Counted from the first letter of the stretch, positions 1-8,980 are shown. The stretch: 64,000 bases of DNA from UJ101 sp965262705 (GCA_965262705.1 OZ253556.1:1488001-1552000); one strand, 5' to 3'. Notes: generated by a model not told the origin, from the sequence alone. Numbers and translations are program-made.

Positions 1-19
1 TGCTTTTTGCAACGGTCTC
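1..19. mobile_element. Terminal inverted repeat of a mobile repeat cut by the window edge
   Basis: The first bases read TTTTTGCAACGGTCTC, the same outward-facing end seen at every complete copy of the 165-bp repeat family in this window. The rest of the element lies outside the window. It could belong to a MITE copy or to the parental insertion sequence, since both share this end. Confidence 0.7.
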
Positions 20-437
20 AATTCAGTTAATTAAATCTTTAACTAAAGGCAAATTAATATTTTTCTATCAAACGATTTTTTAGAAGACTGCTAGAAGTTT
101 TTTATGATTTTAAATATTTTATTTATTTAATTATACATTAAATTAATTTTATATAATTTTATTTATAAAAAATGTATGATTCAAAATAAACAACAAATTT
201 CATTAAATCAATAAAGAATTAAATTTTACAAAACATTCTGATAAACAACACAATAGGAAAGAAAAATACAATTATTATAATAATATCTTATTGCTAACTT
301 TTTTTCATTATCTAAATCTATTTTCATTGTTTTGATACCTTTATTTCGCGCTTACTTGCAGTTGTAGAATACACTAAAAAGTATTAAAATTAAAATACTT
401 TTTGCAAAGGGTTCAAAGAATAAGTTGAGCTAATGCG
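20..437. other. AT-rich gap with a decayed mobile-repeat end
   Basis: No open frame of interest is visible. The stretch is very AT-rich. Around 398-414 there is a degenerate copy of the mobile-repeat end (TTTTTGCAAAGGGTTC), preceded by an inverted repeat, AAAAAGTATT/AATACTTTTT at 376-403. Nothing else is recognisable. Confidence 0.45.
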
Positions 438-805
438 TTAGATTTTTTTATTCAAATTATTAACGAGTTCATCATACTCATAACTGGTTATTTCAAAAGG
501 ATTGCTATCAAGGTCTTTAAAATAAATAGACCATGATAGTTTATGATCAACAACTGTAAAAGGAATGGAGTTGCTTTCTAGATGAGGTTTCCAGGCTATA
601 AAATTTTTGCTATCTGCACCAAAAGCTATGCTTGCTTTTTGAGAAGATTTTGATTCAAATAATGCTCAGCGAATACAATCATTGCATATAAACAAAGGTC
701 CTTCATCTACATTCCATACTTCAAAATCGATTATTCTTGTAAAGCCAAGGGTTTCTGCATACCATTTTTCAGCAGTATTTTTATCCGAAACATAAATGTG
801 TATAT
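438..805 (-). pseudogene. VOC (glyoxalase/bleomycin-resistance fold) protein, broken
   Basis: Reading the minus strand leftward from about 805 gives a VOC-superfamily metal-dependent fold: SYIHIYVSDKNTAEKWYAET, then a WNVDEG segment, and after an in-frame TGA near 666 the same frame continues through SWSIYFKDLDSNPFEI, the family's typical C-terminal strand with its metal-ligand Glu region, to a TAA at 438. Two lesions are visible. The 5' end is missing because the frame runs into the IS end at 806, and there is a single in-frame stop (R-stop-A) between the two halves. Both halves are in one frame, so this is a nonsense mutation rather than a frameshift. No intact start codon of its own is present. 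Enzyme specificity cannot be stated. Confidence 0.8.
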
Positions 806-2078
806 AAGACCGTTGCAAGGGAATGAAAGATAGTAGATATAAAAGAAGTGATACTTCGACTACGCTCAGCAAGCATACTAAGCGGTTATTTTATCTAAAA
901 GGATAGTATATTTATGGCATGAAAATATATCATCATCCTACTTTAGCCGATAGTATTTGTGATTTACGCACAAGAAAGATAAAAAAGGCTTTTTTTACTC
1001 AGTTAAACCGTTTGTTAGACTGGGAAAAAATAAGTAAAATAATAGATGACCCTTATAATAAGGTGAAAAGTGCGACAGGCAGTCCGAGTGATGATGGGTT
1101 ATTTAGGTTGCTGAGTACTTCGACTAGACTCAGTAACCATTGGTCGAAGTATTATTCAAGATGTGTTTATTACAAACCGGGTATGGATTAAGCGATTATG
1201 AAGAGGAAGATAGGATAAATGACAGTCTTTCGTTCAGTTATTTTTGTGGTTTACCCCTAGCGCAATCCTCGCCTGATATAGTACTTTGAGTAGATAAGGA
1301 GCGATAGTAGAGGCTAGTGTAATAGAGACGCCCTTAAAACCGAAAGGCAAGGTTAGTTATAAGGTTACAGCGGATAGCGGAGAGCAAAAAGAGGCGTGCG
1401 TAAAAAAAGATTATAAGGCTAGTGTAGGTAAACAAGCCGCCTGGTTAAAAAAGCGAGGTAAGTATTATTATGGGGATAAAAAGCATTATGTTCCCGATGA
1501 AGAAGGTCTGGTACTTGGAGTAGTAAGCACGAAAGCAAGTGTAAACGAGGGGAGCAATTTACAGGAGGTTTTAGCGTCTGCAGACTTACCGGAGGGGATT
1601 CCCTTAAAAGGGGATAAGGGCTATGAATCAGAGAGAAATGCGAGTTTGTTAAACAAGAGAAAGTTGAAGAATCATATACTGAAGAAAGCGAAAAGGGAAA
1701 GCCATTAACGGATTTTGAGAAGAAGTTCAATAAACGAATAGAGGAAACAAGCTTTAAAGAGGTTACTGAGTTTATCGAAGTATAGAACGGACATTCGGAA
1801 GCATAAAGCGATGGTTTTCAGGCGGGGTGGCAAGATATAGGGGGATAGCAAAGATGCATACGCAAAGCCTGATGGAGGCGATAGGTTATAATTTATATAG
1901 GGGTCCAGAGATACTTGCGTCTAATCGTTAAAAAAAGTGAAAAACAAAAGGATAAGCGACGATTTATAGTACATACACATGAAAAATAGTGAAAAATCGA
2001 TGAATAAGTGAGTAGGTAAAATCAAAAAACGAAAAAAGAAAGATTAAAAACCGAATTTAACCTTTTTGCAACGGTCTT
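806..2078 (+). mobile_element. Decayed IS5-type insertion sequence
   Basis: The element runs from AAGACCGTTGCA at 806 to TGCAACGGTCTT at 2078, about 1.27 kb, which fits an IS5-family element. It carries a DDE transposase relic in the same orientation. I see no matching 5-bp flanks (tatat versus gtttt), so one end may have rearranged since insertion. Its left end abuts the broken VOC gene. The inverted repeats are the same as those of the short mobile repeats scattered through the window, which makes it a candidate parental element for them. Confidence 0.75.
919..1931 (+). pseudogene. IS5-family transposase, multiply disrupted
   Basis: The N-terminal part (919 to about 1120) encodes the IS5-type start, with KKAFFTQLNRLLDWEKISKI and the DPYNKVKSATGSPS segment. 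It is then interrupted at about 1110-1157 by a 45-bp REP-like insertion (CTTCGACTAGACTCAGTAACC motif). The frame resumes with LLQTGYGLSDYEEEDRINDS and SFSYFCGLPL, stops, loses a central catalytic section, and resumes at about 1300 with the C-terminal half: KKRGKYYYGDKKHYVPDEEG, GDKGYES (the second-Asp region) and GIAKMHTQSLMEAIGYNLYR to the TAA at 1931. At least three lesions make it non-functional. The same C-terminus recurs in the relic at 7578-7772. Confidence 0.8.
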
Positions 2079-2091
2079 GTTTTTTACCTAT

Positions 2092-2196
2092 ATGGTTTAC
2101 ATCATTGCGGTAATTGCTATTGGGGTAGCGATCTCATCTTATATTTTTTTAAAGAAAAGCGCAGGGACCAGAATGGTACAACGTATTAATTTTTAG
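2092..2196 (+). CDS. Short membrane-segment ORF, possibly a gene remnant
   Basis: A 34-residue frame begins MVYIIAVIAIGVAISSYIFL, one hydrophobic helix, followed by KKSAGTRMVQRINF and a stop. It starts 14 bases after the IS end at 2078, and the frame is open back into the IS terminus. It may therefore be the C-terminal tail of a membrane protein gene whose body was lost when the IS inserted or recombined. I do not recognise a family. It could equally be a chance ORF. Confidence 0.3.
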   Translation: MVYIIAVIAIGVAISSYIFLKKSAGTRMVQRINF

Positions 2197-2222
2197 GATA
2201 ATAGAGATCTTTACAGCCTAGA

Positions 2223-3839
2223 TCAATACCCAGGGTTTTGTGTTGTACCTCTACTGAGATCTACTATAGATTGAGGTATGGGACGCAAATAATTAAAATC
2301 TTGGAAATTATTTTTAACTTGGGCGTGATTATTGTGCTTAAGCCTTTCTTTGAGTTTTTTTGTTCGCTTCAATTCCATCCATCTCGAAGTTTCTCCTGAC
2401 ATCTCTCTAGCATACTCATCCAGAATAAAATCAATAGTAATATCGCTTGAAGTAATCTTCATTGCGCTTTCTTTTCCTGGATAGGCAGCTCTTTCTCTTA
2501 TTTTGTTAAGATAGCCGGCGGCATTATTGAGGTTTCCTAATTGAAACTCTGCTTCGGCAGCCATAAGATACGTTTCGCCTAATCTATAAATAACCGCATC
2601 TCTAGTACCATTATCCTTATTCTCGTAAGGTGCATCCGGGTCATCAAACTTAAAACATAAGGGAAAATGAGACATGGACTGTGCGCCCTTATCAGAAGGA
2701 GTAATAAAATATTCATCCTCGTTTACTACCAAATAGCGCTTTGCTTTTTTCTTCTGCTCTGTCCATTTAACTTTAGGAAAATATACTACCGTATCCCCTT
2801 TATTAACCTTATCCTGGTCTATAGTTGCGTATAATACTCTTGTTAATGAAACATCGTCTCTAGTGTCTTCCTCCTTGTATAAGTTGTAATAATAGTGTGT
2901 AAATTCATATGCACTGTATGCTCTACCGTACCTGCTAGAACGTTCTAAGCCAGGATAAACTTCATAAGCAAATTTAAAATAACGATGCTTATTATTTCCC
3001 TCTGCATTTATCAAAGCATCAGTAGTATATTGTATAGAGAAAATTACTTCACTATTGACCTGATTTTTATAATCAATTAGGTTTTTGTAAGTATCCACTA
3101 AATGATATGTCCCACTGTTTATAATTTCTTCTAAAAGTTTTGCGGCGGTGGTAAAATCTGAATCGCTTTTATACGCTTTGTATCCTCTCGTAAGGTACAT
3201 TTTTGCCAGTAAATGCTTAGCAACTCCTTGGGAGATTCTACCAAATTCTTTCGGGGTAGTCTCCAGATTCTTTATGGAGGACTTCACATCATCAATGATT
3301 TGATCGTAAATTTTACTTTCTTTGGTTCTTGGGAAATTTGTTTCCGCAGTGGTAATTGCTTTTAGAACTAGTGGTACATCACCAAATTGTTCCGCCAGGT
3401 GAAAATAACAATACGCTCTTATTACTTTTGCCTGGCCTATACCTTTTGCCTTGACTTGGGAATCCAAATCTGCAATATTTTCAGCATACTTTAAAACTTC
3501 ATTACAATCTTTTATGACTTGATAAAAAGCACGCCAATAATTTTTCACATAACTATTGGAGGGCTTTAAATTAACATATTCGTTTAAACCTAAGGGGGCT
3601 GCCGGTACGAGCTCTTGGCGAGTATAAATATCCGTCCCCAAAAAATCTAATTGATTTATCTTCGTTGCCTTTTTTAAATTCATATACATCCCATTGACTA
3701 ATTCCTCAAAAGCCTCTTGATTTGTCAAAACATTTCCTACCGTTGGGCTGGAGAAATTCTCTTCTTTTATATATTCATCGCACGAAATTAAAACTATCAC
3801 AGGTATAATGAATGGTATAAATTTTTTTAATGATTTCAT
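2223..3839 (-). CDS. RagB/SusD-family outer-membrane lipoprotein (pair 1)
   Basis: SusD-like surface lipoproteins cap a partner SusC barrel and capture glycans or peptides for TonB-driven import. This 538-residue protein has a lipoprotein signal (hydrophobic segment ending LISC, lipidated Cys near residue 20). It then has the SusD start TVGNVLTNQEAFEELVNGMY, TPR-like helices with the RAYCYFHLAEQFGDVPLV signature, and a C-terminal RagB/SusD domain with YRLGETYLMAAEAEFQLGN and a final LRPIPQSIVD motif. It follows its SusC partner by 11 bases on the same strand, so the two are co-transcribed. No glycoside hydrolase, sulfatase or regulator sits beside the pair, so the substrate cannot be inferred. 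Length is normal for the family. Confidence 0.93.
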   Translation of the reverse strand: MKSLKKFIPFIIPVIVLISCDEYIKEENFSSPTVGNVLTNQEAFEELVNGMYMNLKKATKINQLDFLGTDIYTRQELVPAAPLGLNEYVNLKPSNSYVKNYWRAFYQVIKDCNEVLKYAENIADLDSQVKAKGIGQAKVIRAYCYFHLAEQFGDVPLVLKAITTAETNFPRTKESKIYDQIIDDVKSSIKNLETTPKEFGRISQGVAKHLLAKMYLTRGYKAYKSDSDFTTAAKLLEEIINSGTYHLVDTYKNLIDYKNQVNSEVIFSIQYTTDALINAEGNNKHRYFKFAYEVYPGLERSSRYGRAYSAYEFTHYYYNLYKEEDTRDDVSLTRVLYATIDQDKVNKGDTVVYFPKVKWTEQKKKAKRYLVVNEDEYFITPSDKGAQSMSHFPLCFKFDDPDAPYENKDNGTRDAVIYRLGETYLMAAEAEFQLGNLNNAAGYLNKIRERAAYPGKESAMKITSSDITIDFILDEYAREMSGETSRWMELKRTKKLKERLKHNNHAQVKNNFQDFNYLRPIPQSIVDLSRGTTQNPGY

Positions 3840-3850
3840 GATATTATAAT

Positions 3851-6800
3851 TTATAATGTAACGTTTAATCCTAATAAAAAACTACGTGCTAAAAAGGCAC
3901 CCCCGTAGGTATTCTCAGACGCTATTTCAGGATCCCAACCGTCGTATTTTGTGAATACCCAAGGATTCTGAGCCGTTAAGTAAACGGTGAATTGCTTAAA
4001 AATCCCTTTTAAAGGTGATGCATCTTTAAAATTATAACCTAAACTAATATAGCCTATTTTTACGAACGAAGCGTCTTGATAGTGCGCAGCAGACTGATAG
4101 CTCCCCGGATTACCAGGCTGATGCCAGTCATTGGTTGGATTATTTGGAGTCCAATAATTTGTTTTTAACCCATTAAAACGAGCGGGGCGATAATCTTGAT
4201 CCCATGCGAATTTCTCATGAAATTGACTAAGTACCTTTACGCCTTGCCTAGTGTGAATAAATATGGTTAAATCCAAATTTTTATAAGAAAAGTTATTTAA
4301 CAGTCCCCCAGTCCATTTAGGAAAAGGCGATCCAATTATGGCTTTATCCTTATCATCTATTATCCCGTCGCTATTGAGATCTTTAATTTTTACTTGCCCC
4401 GGTTCCTGAAAATATTCATGGGCTTTATCTACTTCATCTAGTTGCCATATGGCATCATAAACATAATCGTAGTTCACTTGAACTGGACGCCCTAGAAACC
4501 ATTTATTTCCTATATCATCAAGATCGTTGCCATATAGCTTTTCTATTTTATTTTTATTCGCAGCAAAATTTATTTTGCTTGTCCATCGAAAGTTCTGTGA
4601 ATTTATATTTATTGTATTCATCGCTATCTCAATCCCTTTGTTGCTAACCGAGCCTATATTTTCGAGGGTAGAGGTAAAGCCGGTAGTACTTGGCAACTTG
4701 CGCTCCATTAGCAGGTCTTTACTTTTTCTACGATATAAATCTAAGGTTCCGCTCACTCGATTATGGAACAATCCAAAATCTATTCCCAAATTATATTCTT
4801 GTGTTGTCTCCCAGGTCAGGTCTTCATTTGCTAAGGTGGAAACTTGTGATGTTCTTACCACCTCATCACCAAAGGTATAAAAAGAAGGGGTTATTTGTGC
4901 CTGTGATTGATAGGGGGCAATGTTATCATTTCCTGATTTACCATAGCTTAATCTTAATTTTAAATCACTTATTGTAGAATTATATTTAAGAAATTTTTCT
5001 TCACTGATTTTCCATCCCAATGCTGCCGAAGGGAAAAAAAACCATTGATTACCTTTAGCCAATTTAGAGGAGCCATCGTAACGCCCCGTTACCGTGAGTA
5101 AGTATTTATTTCGGAAGGTATAATTTAATCGCCCTACGTAGGATACCAATGATTGTTTTTCATAAAATGAAGAGAGTTCTCTTACATCACTGGCAGCGCT
5201 CAAATTATAAAATTGATAAATATCTGATGAATATCCTCTCAACTGAGTATTGATTCCATCTTTTCTTTGATTCCAGAGGCTAAAAACAAATGTTCCCTCC
5301 ATTTTATTATAATCATTAAATGAATTCGTATATTTTAAGATGTTATCAAAAGTATACGCAAATTTATTATAAGTATTATAATAGGCTCGGGTATTTTTCT
5401 GATCTCCCTTAGCCGTTTTAGTATATAATCCATCGTACCTACCATATCTTTCAAATCGCATATCGGGTGAAAACGTGGTGGTAAAATCTACATGTTTTAT
5501 TGGCGTTAGATTTATAAAAATATTTCCAAAAAAACCTATCCCTCTGGTTTCTCTATTAGTGTTATCCAAATCAAAAAGAGGATTGGTAATTTGATTGTCT
5601 TTTTCAGAGGTGAAAAATCGTCTATTTCCCTCTTCATCGTAGGCACTAGTAGTAGGTCGAGAGCGGTAGGCATTTCTAAAAGATTCATAACTCCCTTCAT
5701 TTCTAATATCATAGGTGAAATAGCTGTTTACCCCTAATTTTAAAATCTTATTCACCTGCTTAGCTACACTCGTTTTTAAATTATACCTAGAGAACTCTTC
5801 TGGTTTGACCGTTCCTTGATCGATAGTAGCTCCTCCGCCAAAATTATAAACCAAGCCATTTGCACCTCCCGATACATTGATGGAATGATTGGTTGTAAAA
5901 GCGGTTCGTTGGATTAAATCTACATAGTCAGTATAGTTACCGTTCGCAATATTTTTCAATTCATTTGCGTCGAAAATACTCTCATCTTTTACGATTTCTC
6001 CGGTTTGCCCCGCGGCATAATATCTTCCTAACGCCGCATCCCTTGCAAATTGAACAAATTCTTCGCCTTTAAATATTCTGGGCAAATTATAAGCCTGCTT
6101 AAAACCGATGTAACTATCATAACTAATTACTGTTTGCCCACTTTTACCTTGCTTTGTCTGAATAATCACCACTCCGTTAGCTGCCCTTGATCCATATATA
6201 GCAGTAGCGGATGCATCCTTAAGCACGTCTATTTTACCAATATCCGAAGGGTTTATCACAGATATATCAGAGAGAAAAACACCATCCACCACGTATAAGG
6301 GCTGTGAACTTCCTGTAATGGAATTAAAGCCTCTGACTTGTACTTGAAACCCCCCGCCCGGTTTGTTGCTTTGACTTTTAATATCAACCCCCGGAACCGC
6401 TCCTTGAAGAGCTTGAAAGGAATTAACTTTATTTGCTTTTCCTATTTCTTTTGCGCTAAGCGATGCCACCGAACCGGTTAAATCTCCTTTTTTTATCTTA
6501 CCATACCCAATCACTACTACTTCATTAAGTTTTTCTATCTCTGGTTCTAACTGAATCATTAAGTAAGGATCTTTACCTATTGTAATTTCTTTGCTTTTAT
6601 ATCCAAAAATGGATATTATAAGGACATTGCCTTGTTCGGCATCAATAGTAAACTCACCATTAGAATTAGTCGTCGTTCCTTTTGTAGTCCCCCATATGAT
6701 AATATCAACTCCTACTAACGGTTCCTTGTTTTCATCTACTACCACCCCAGTAATATGAGTTTGTAATGTTACCTCTTGCCTTAATAAATTAAGTTTATAC

Positions 6801-6883
6801 TCATCAGCCTTTACATGATAAACAATAAATAGAACTGCGAATAAAATGATTGTGCGCTTAATAAAATAATTTATAGAATACAT
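3851..6883 (-). CDS. SusC/RagA-family TonB-dependent outer-membrane transporter (pair 1)
   Basis: This 1010-residue protein is a TonB-dependent importer in the outer membrane. In order it has a signal peptide (about 1-26), a carboxypeptidase-regulatory-like domain (about 44-112), the TonB-box-like EVVVIGYG at 121-128, a plug domain with PLYVVDGVFL and the KDASATAIYGSRAANGVV signature near 220-240, and a long beta-barrel ending in an aromatic-rich last strand with terminal Leu. It is the first gene of a two-gene unit with the SusD protein at 2223-3839. The upstream 500 bases hold no sigma/anti-sigma pair of the kind that often controls such loci. The family assignment is secure. The ligand is unknown. 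Confidence 0.95.
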   Translation of the reverse strand: MYSINYFIKRTIILFAVLFIVYHVKADEYKLNLLRQEVTLQTHITGVVVDENKEPLVGVDIIIWGTTKGTTTNSNGEFTIDAEQGNVLIISIFGYKSKEITIGKDPYLMIQLEPEIEKLNEVVVIGYGKIKKGDLTGSVASLSAKEIGKANKVNSFQALQGAVPGVDIKSQSNKPGGGFQVQVRGFNSITGSSQPLYVVDGVFLSDISVINPSDIGKIDVLKDASATAIYGSRAANGVVIIQTKQGKSGQTVISYDSYIGFKQAYNLPRIFKGEEFVQFARDAALGRYYAAGQTGEIVKDESIFDANELKNIANGNYTDYVDLIQRTAFTTNHSINVSGGANGLVYNFGGGATIDQGTVKPEEFSRYNLKTSVAKQVNKILKLGVNSYFTYDIRNEGSYESFRNAYRSRPTTSAYDEEGNRRFFTSEKDNQITNPLFDLDNTNRETRGIGFFGNIFINLTPIKHVDFTTTFSPDMRFERYGRYDGLYTKTAKGDQKNTRAYYNTYNKFAYTFDNILKYTNSFNDYNKMEGTFVFSLWNQRKDGINTQLRGYSSDIYQFYNLSAASDVRELSSFYEKQSLVSYVGRLNYTFRNKYLLTVTGRYDGSSKLAKGNQWFFFPSAALGWKISEEKFLKYNSTISDLKLRLSYGKSGNDNIAPYQSQAQITPSFYTFGDEVVRTSQVSTLANEDLTWETTQEYNLGIDFGLFHNRVSGTLDLYRRKSKDLLMERKLPSTTGFTSTLENIGSVSNKGIEIAMNTININSQNFRWTSKINFAANKNKIEKLYGNDLDDIGNKWFLGRPVQVNYDYVYDAIWQLDEVDKAHEYFQEPGQVKIKDLNSDGIIDDKDKAIIGSPFPKWTGGLLNNFSYKNLDLTIFIHTRQGVKVLSQFHEKFAWDQDYRPARFNGLKTNYWTPNNPTNDWHQPGNPGSYQSAAHYQDASFVKIGYISLGYNFKDASPLKGIFKQFTVYLTAQNPWVFTKYDGWDPEIASENTYGGAFLARSFLLGLNVTL

Positions 6884-7239
6884 AAGCTTAAATTATGATT
6901 ATAAATATTTGTTTAATATTTTTAAATAAAAAAATCAACATTAAAATTCTCATTAATTTTCGGATGCAATGCGATTAGTATTTTCGTTTCTTTATATTAA
7001 ATTAATGTTATCTTTATATCATCTCTATTCATATGATAATATGAAAAACTTATTTCTTTGAAAAGTTGATTATCATAAGTTTTTGTACGATAAGCACCCT
7101 ATAGCGTTGTGAGTGAAACAATGTTGCTTTTTAGTTTAATGAATATGTAATTTTAAAATGTCTATTTAATTTATGATGATAGATAGTCTGTTTCATATCT
7201 TGAATAAAGATAATCATTCAGCACTCAAATGCGCATTAA

Positions 7240-7317
7240 TTTGCTGCGTCAGTTAAAAAAAATATTTTCATCAAGTGATAAATTTTGCTGCGTCAGTTAA
7301 AGAAATATTTTCATCAA
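7240..7317. repeat. Two imperfect direct repeats of about 35 bp
   Basis: TTTGCTGCGTCAGTTAAA followed by an A-rich run and ATATTTTCATCAA occurs at 7240-7274 and again at 7284-7317, with a 9-base spacer and very few differences. The start-to-start spacing is 44 bp, about four helical turns. It lies about 360 bp upstream of the SusC 1 start. It could be a duplicated regulatory site or a simple duplication. Confidence 0.6.
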
Positions 7318-7318
7318 T

Positions 7319-7357
7319 ATGAGCGGCAAACCCTGAATATTTGGTTTTGCCGCTCAT
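7319..7357. terminator. Strong hairpin, possible terminator
   Basis: ATGAGCGGCAAA and TTTGCCGCTCAT form a 12-bp perfect stem around a 15-base loop. It lies between the secreted protein gene (7786-8931) and SusC 1, both on the minus strand. It could therefore terminate leftward transcription, though no clean U-run follows on the minus strand. A structured leader or attenuator for SusC 1 is the alternative. Confidence 0.45.
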
Positions 7358-7436
7358 AGCGCCCTTTTTGAAAAGGTAAAAAGTATTTTTTTATATCATA
7401 ATTTATTAAGTTTATATTCCTGTTATGTTAGAAAAT

Positions 7437-7766
7437 AAGACCATTGCAAAAAGTTTGAATGGGTTATATAATCTTTGTTTTTTCGTTTACCTACTGACTT
7501 ATTGATAGGTTTTTCACTGTTTTTTCATGGATTTATTGACTATCAATACTCCTTTCTCCTCTTGTTTTCCTCTATTTTTAACGATTAGACGCCAGTAGCC
7601 CCGGACTTCGATATAAATTATACCCGATCGCCTCCATCAGGTTTTGCGGATGCATCTTTGCTATCCCGCTATATCTTGCCACCCCGGCTGAAAACCATCG
7701 CTTTATGCTTCCAAACGTCCGGCTGGGGTTACCGCACTTTGCTAAAGTGCTTTTTGCAAAGGGATC
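7437..7766 (-). mobile_element. Internally deleted IS5-type relic
   Basis: The ends resemble the mobile-repeat termini (AAGACCATTGCAAAAAG at 7437 and CTTTTTGCAAAGGGATC at 7750-7766). Between them only the extreme start and the last 45 or so codons of the same transposase as at 919-1931 remain. The element is thus about 330 bp with the catalytic core deleted. On the transposase-start side it shares the subterminal TTGCAAAAAGCACTTTAGC with the 165-bp repeats, the clearest link between the two classes. Confidence 0.65.
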
Positions 7767-7772
7767 ATACAT
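7578..7772 (-). pseudogene. IS5-family transposase C-terminal fragment
   Basis: The open frame fuses repeat-end sequence (FAKSTLAKCGNP) to the transposase C-terminus, GIAKMHPQNLMEAIGYNLYR, then SPGLLASNR and stop. The matching tail in the relic at 919-1931 differs by only a few residues. All DDE catalytic residues are missing, so it cannot act as a transposase. Confidence 0.7.
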
Positions 7773-7785
7773 TCGTTTTCTATTC

Positions 7786-8931
7786 TTACGGGCAACCTGG
7801 TATCAATTTATATTCACTTTTTATTTCTTCTCCATACTCCCTCCCGTCATAAGGCTTTGCGCGTAGCTGGTAGTATTTACCAGGCTCATAATTATATAGT
7901 CTAATACTCGTATCTTGTTCTTTTACCTCTACTGTTCCTTTGTCAACCCTTGTTTCTCCGGTTCCGCTAGCATCTTTTGCTTGATAAACAGTATACTCAA
8001 AAGTTATTTTATCTCCATCACCATCAGAAAGGCCTTTGAAATCCAAAAAAATCCACCTAAGATTATAAATCGTACAATTACCAAAAGTAATATCAACACC
8101 TTTTACTACCGGCTTGTGGTTTAACTTAATTTTTTCGGTATAAGCAGCGGTTACTTCCTCGCCTTTTCCTTCGAGTTTTACTTTTACGGTAATATATTTG
8201 TCTTTGTCTTCAGCGGTAAGTGTATAAGTCTTGTTTACCGCCCCTTGAATCAAGGTTTCGCCGCTTCCTTGCGCATCATCTGCTTGATACCATTGATAGG
8301 TAGCGGTTTGATCATCAAAACCTATAACGTCTGCTGTTAGCGTTTCACTTGAAAAATAACCGCCGGGGGCCTTGATAAAAACTTCAATTAACGTAATTTT
8401 TTCGGTATAAGCAGCGGTTACTTCCTCGCCTTTTCCTTCGGGTTTTACTTTTACGGTAATATATTTGTCTTTGTCTTTAGCGGTAAGTGTATAAGTCTTG
8501 TTTACCGCCCCTTGAATCAAGGTTTCGCCGCTTCCTTGCGCATCATTTGCTCGATACCATTGATAGGTAGCGGTTTGATCATCAAAACCTGTAACGTCTG
8601 TTGTTAGCGTTTCACTTGAAAAATAACCGCCGTGGGCCTCGATAACAACTGTTGCTTCAGGATTATAGTTTTTAATGGCTAAACATATCCATTCTTTGTT
8701 TTTATGTAGGCTTACACAATTCTCCTTCGTATTATAAACTAATAACCCATCTACAGGACTTTGAACATTATTAACGTCATCAATCCTTGGCAATAGCAAC
8801 CCTTTGCTTTTAGATTGTAATTCTAAAATGGCAGAAGGCTCGGGGTTATCCGTACCGATCCCTACTTGTGCGTTCATATTGAACACAACTAATAATACTG
8901 TTACGCTTGTGAGAAAGTTTTTCTGTTTCAT
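7786..8931 (-). CDS. Secreted protein with tandem Ig-like repeats
   Basis: This 381-residue protein has a cleavable signal peptide (1-21, ending NMNAQ) and then the common Bacteroidota secreted/fibre-like opening VGIGTDNPEPSAILELQSKS with KGLLLPRI and WICL near 80-84. Two almost identical 89-residue modules follow (about 96-179 and 185-268). Each begins GGYFSSETLT and contains ATYQWY, GSGETLIQGAVNKTYTLT and a KYITVKVK strand, as in bacterial Ig-like folds. A divergent C-terminal module (about 275-381) again has a GTGETRVDKGT hairpin. No type IX sorting domain is visible. It is probably a surface or extracellular adhesion-type protein. Function is unassigned. A fragment of the same N-terminal family lies at 21529-21720. 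Confidence 0.75.
   Translation of the reverse strand: MKQKNFLTSVTVLLVVFNMNAQVGIGTDNPEPSAILELQSKSKGLLLPRIDDVNNVQSPVDGLLVYNTKENCVSLHKNKEWICLAIKNYNPEATVVIEAHGGYFSSETLTTDVTGFDDQTATYQWYRANDAQGSGETLIQGAVNKTYTLTAKDKDKYITVKVKPEGKGEEVTAAYTEKITLIEVFIKAPGGYFSSETLTADVIGFDDQTATYQWYQADDAQGSGETLIQGAVNKTYTLTAEDKDKYITVKVKLEGKGEEVTAAYTEKIKLNHKPVVKGVDITFGNCTIYNLRWIFLDFKGLSDGDGDKITFEYTVYQAKDASGTGETRVDKGTVEVKEQDTSIRLYNYEPGKYYQLRAKPYDGREYGEEIKSEYKLIPGCP
8125..8642. repeat. Near-identical 267-bp tandem repeat inside a gene
   Basis: The segments beginning TTCGGTATAAGCAGCGG at 8134 and 8401 repeat with only scattered substitutions for about 250 bases. The 267-bp period equals 89 codons, so unit gain or loss keeps the frame. 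The repeats encode the two Ig-like modules of the secreted protein. Confidence 0.85.
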
Positions 8932-8980
8932 CTTTGATATTTTTAATAGTTATTACACAAAATTGAAAATAACGATTAGT

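Larger units (their letters stand above)
6884..7436. other. Intergenic region upstream of SusC 1
   Basis: No gene is visible. The region is AT-rich and holds two notable structures, listed separately: a pair of 35-bp direct repeats (7240-7317) and a strong hairpin (7319-7357). The SusC 1 promoter should lie near 6890-7000, but I could not place a convincing TTG/TAnnTTTG pair. Confidence 0.4.

Noticed and set aside
1419..1730. Minus-strand gene of 103 codons in the IS
   Set aside because: It is antisense to the transposase C-terminal half, which reads cleanly on the plus strand.
4527..4977. Plus-strand genes inside SusC 1
   Set aside because: Both are antisense to a continuous, well-conserved TonB-dependent transporter.
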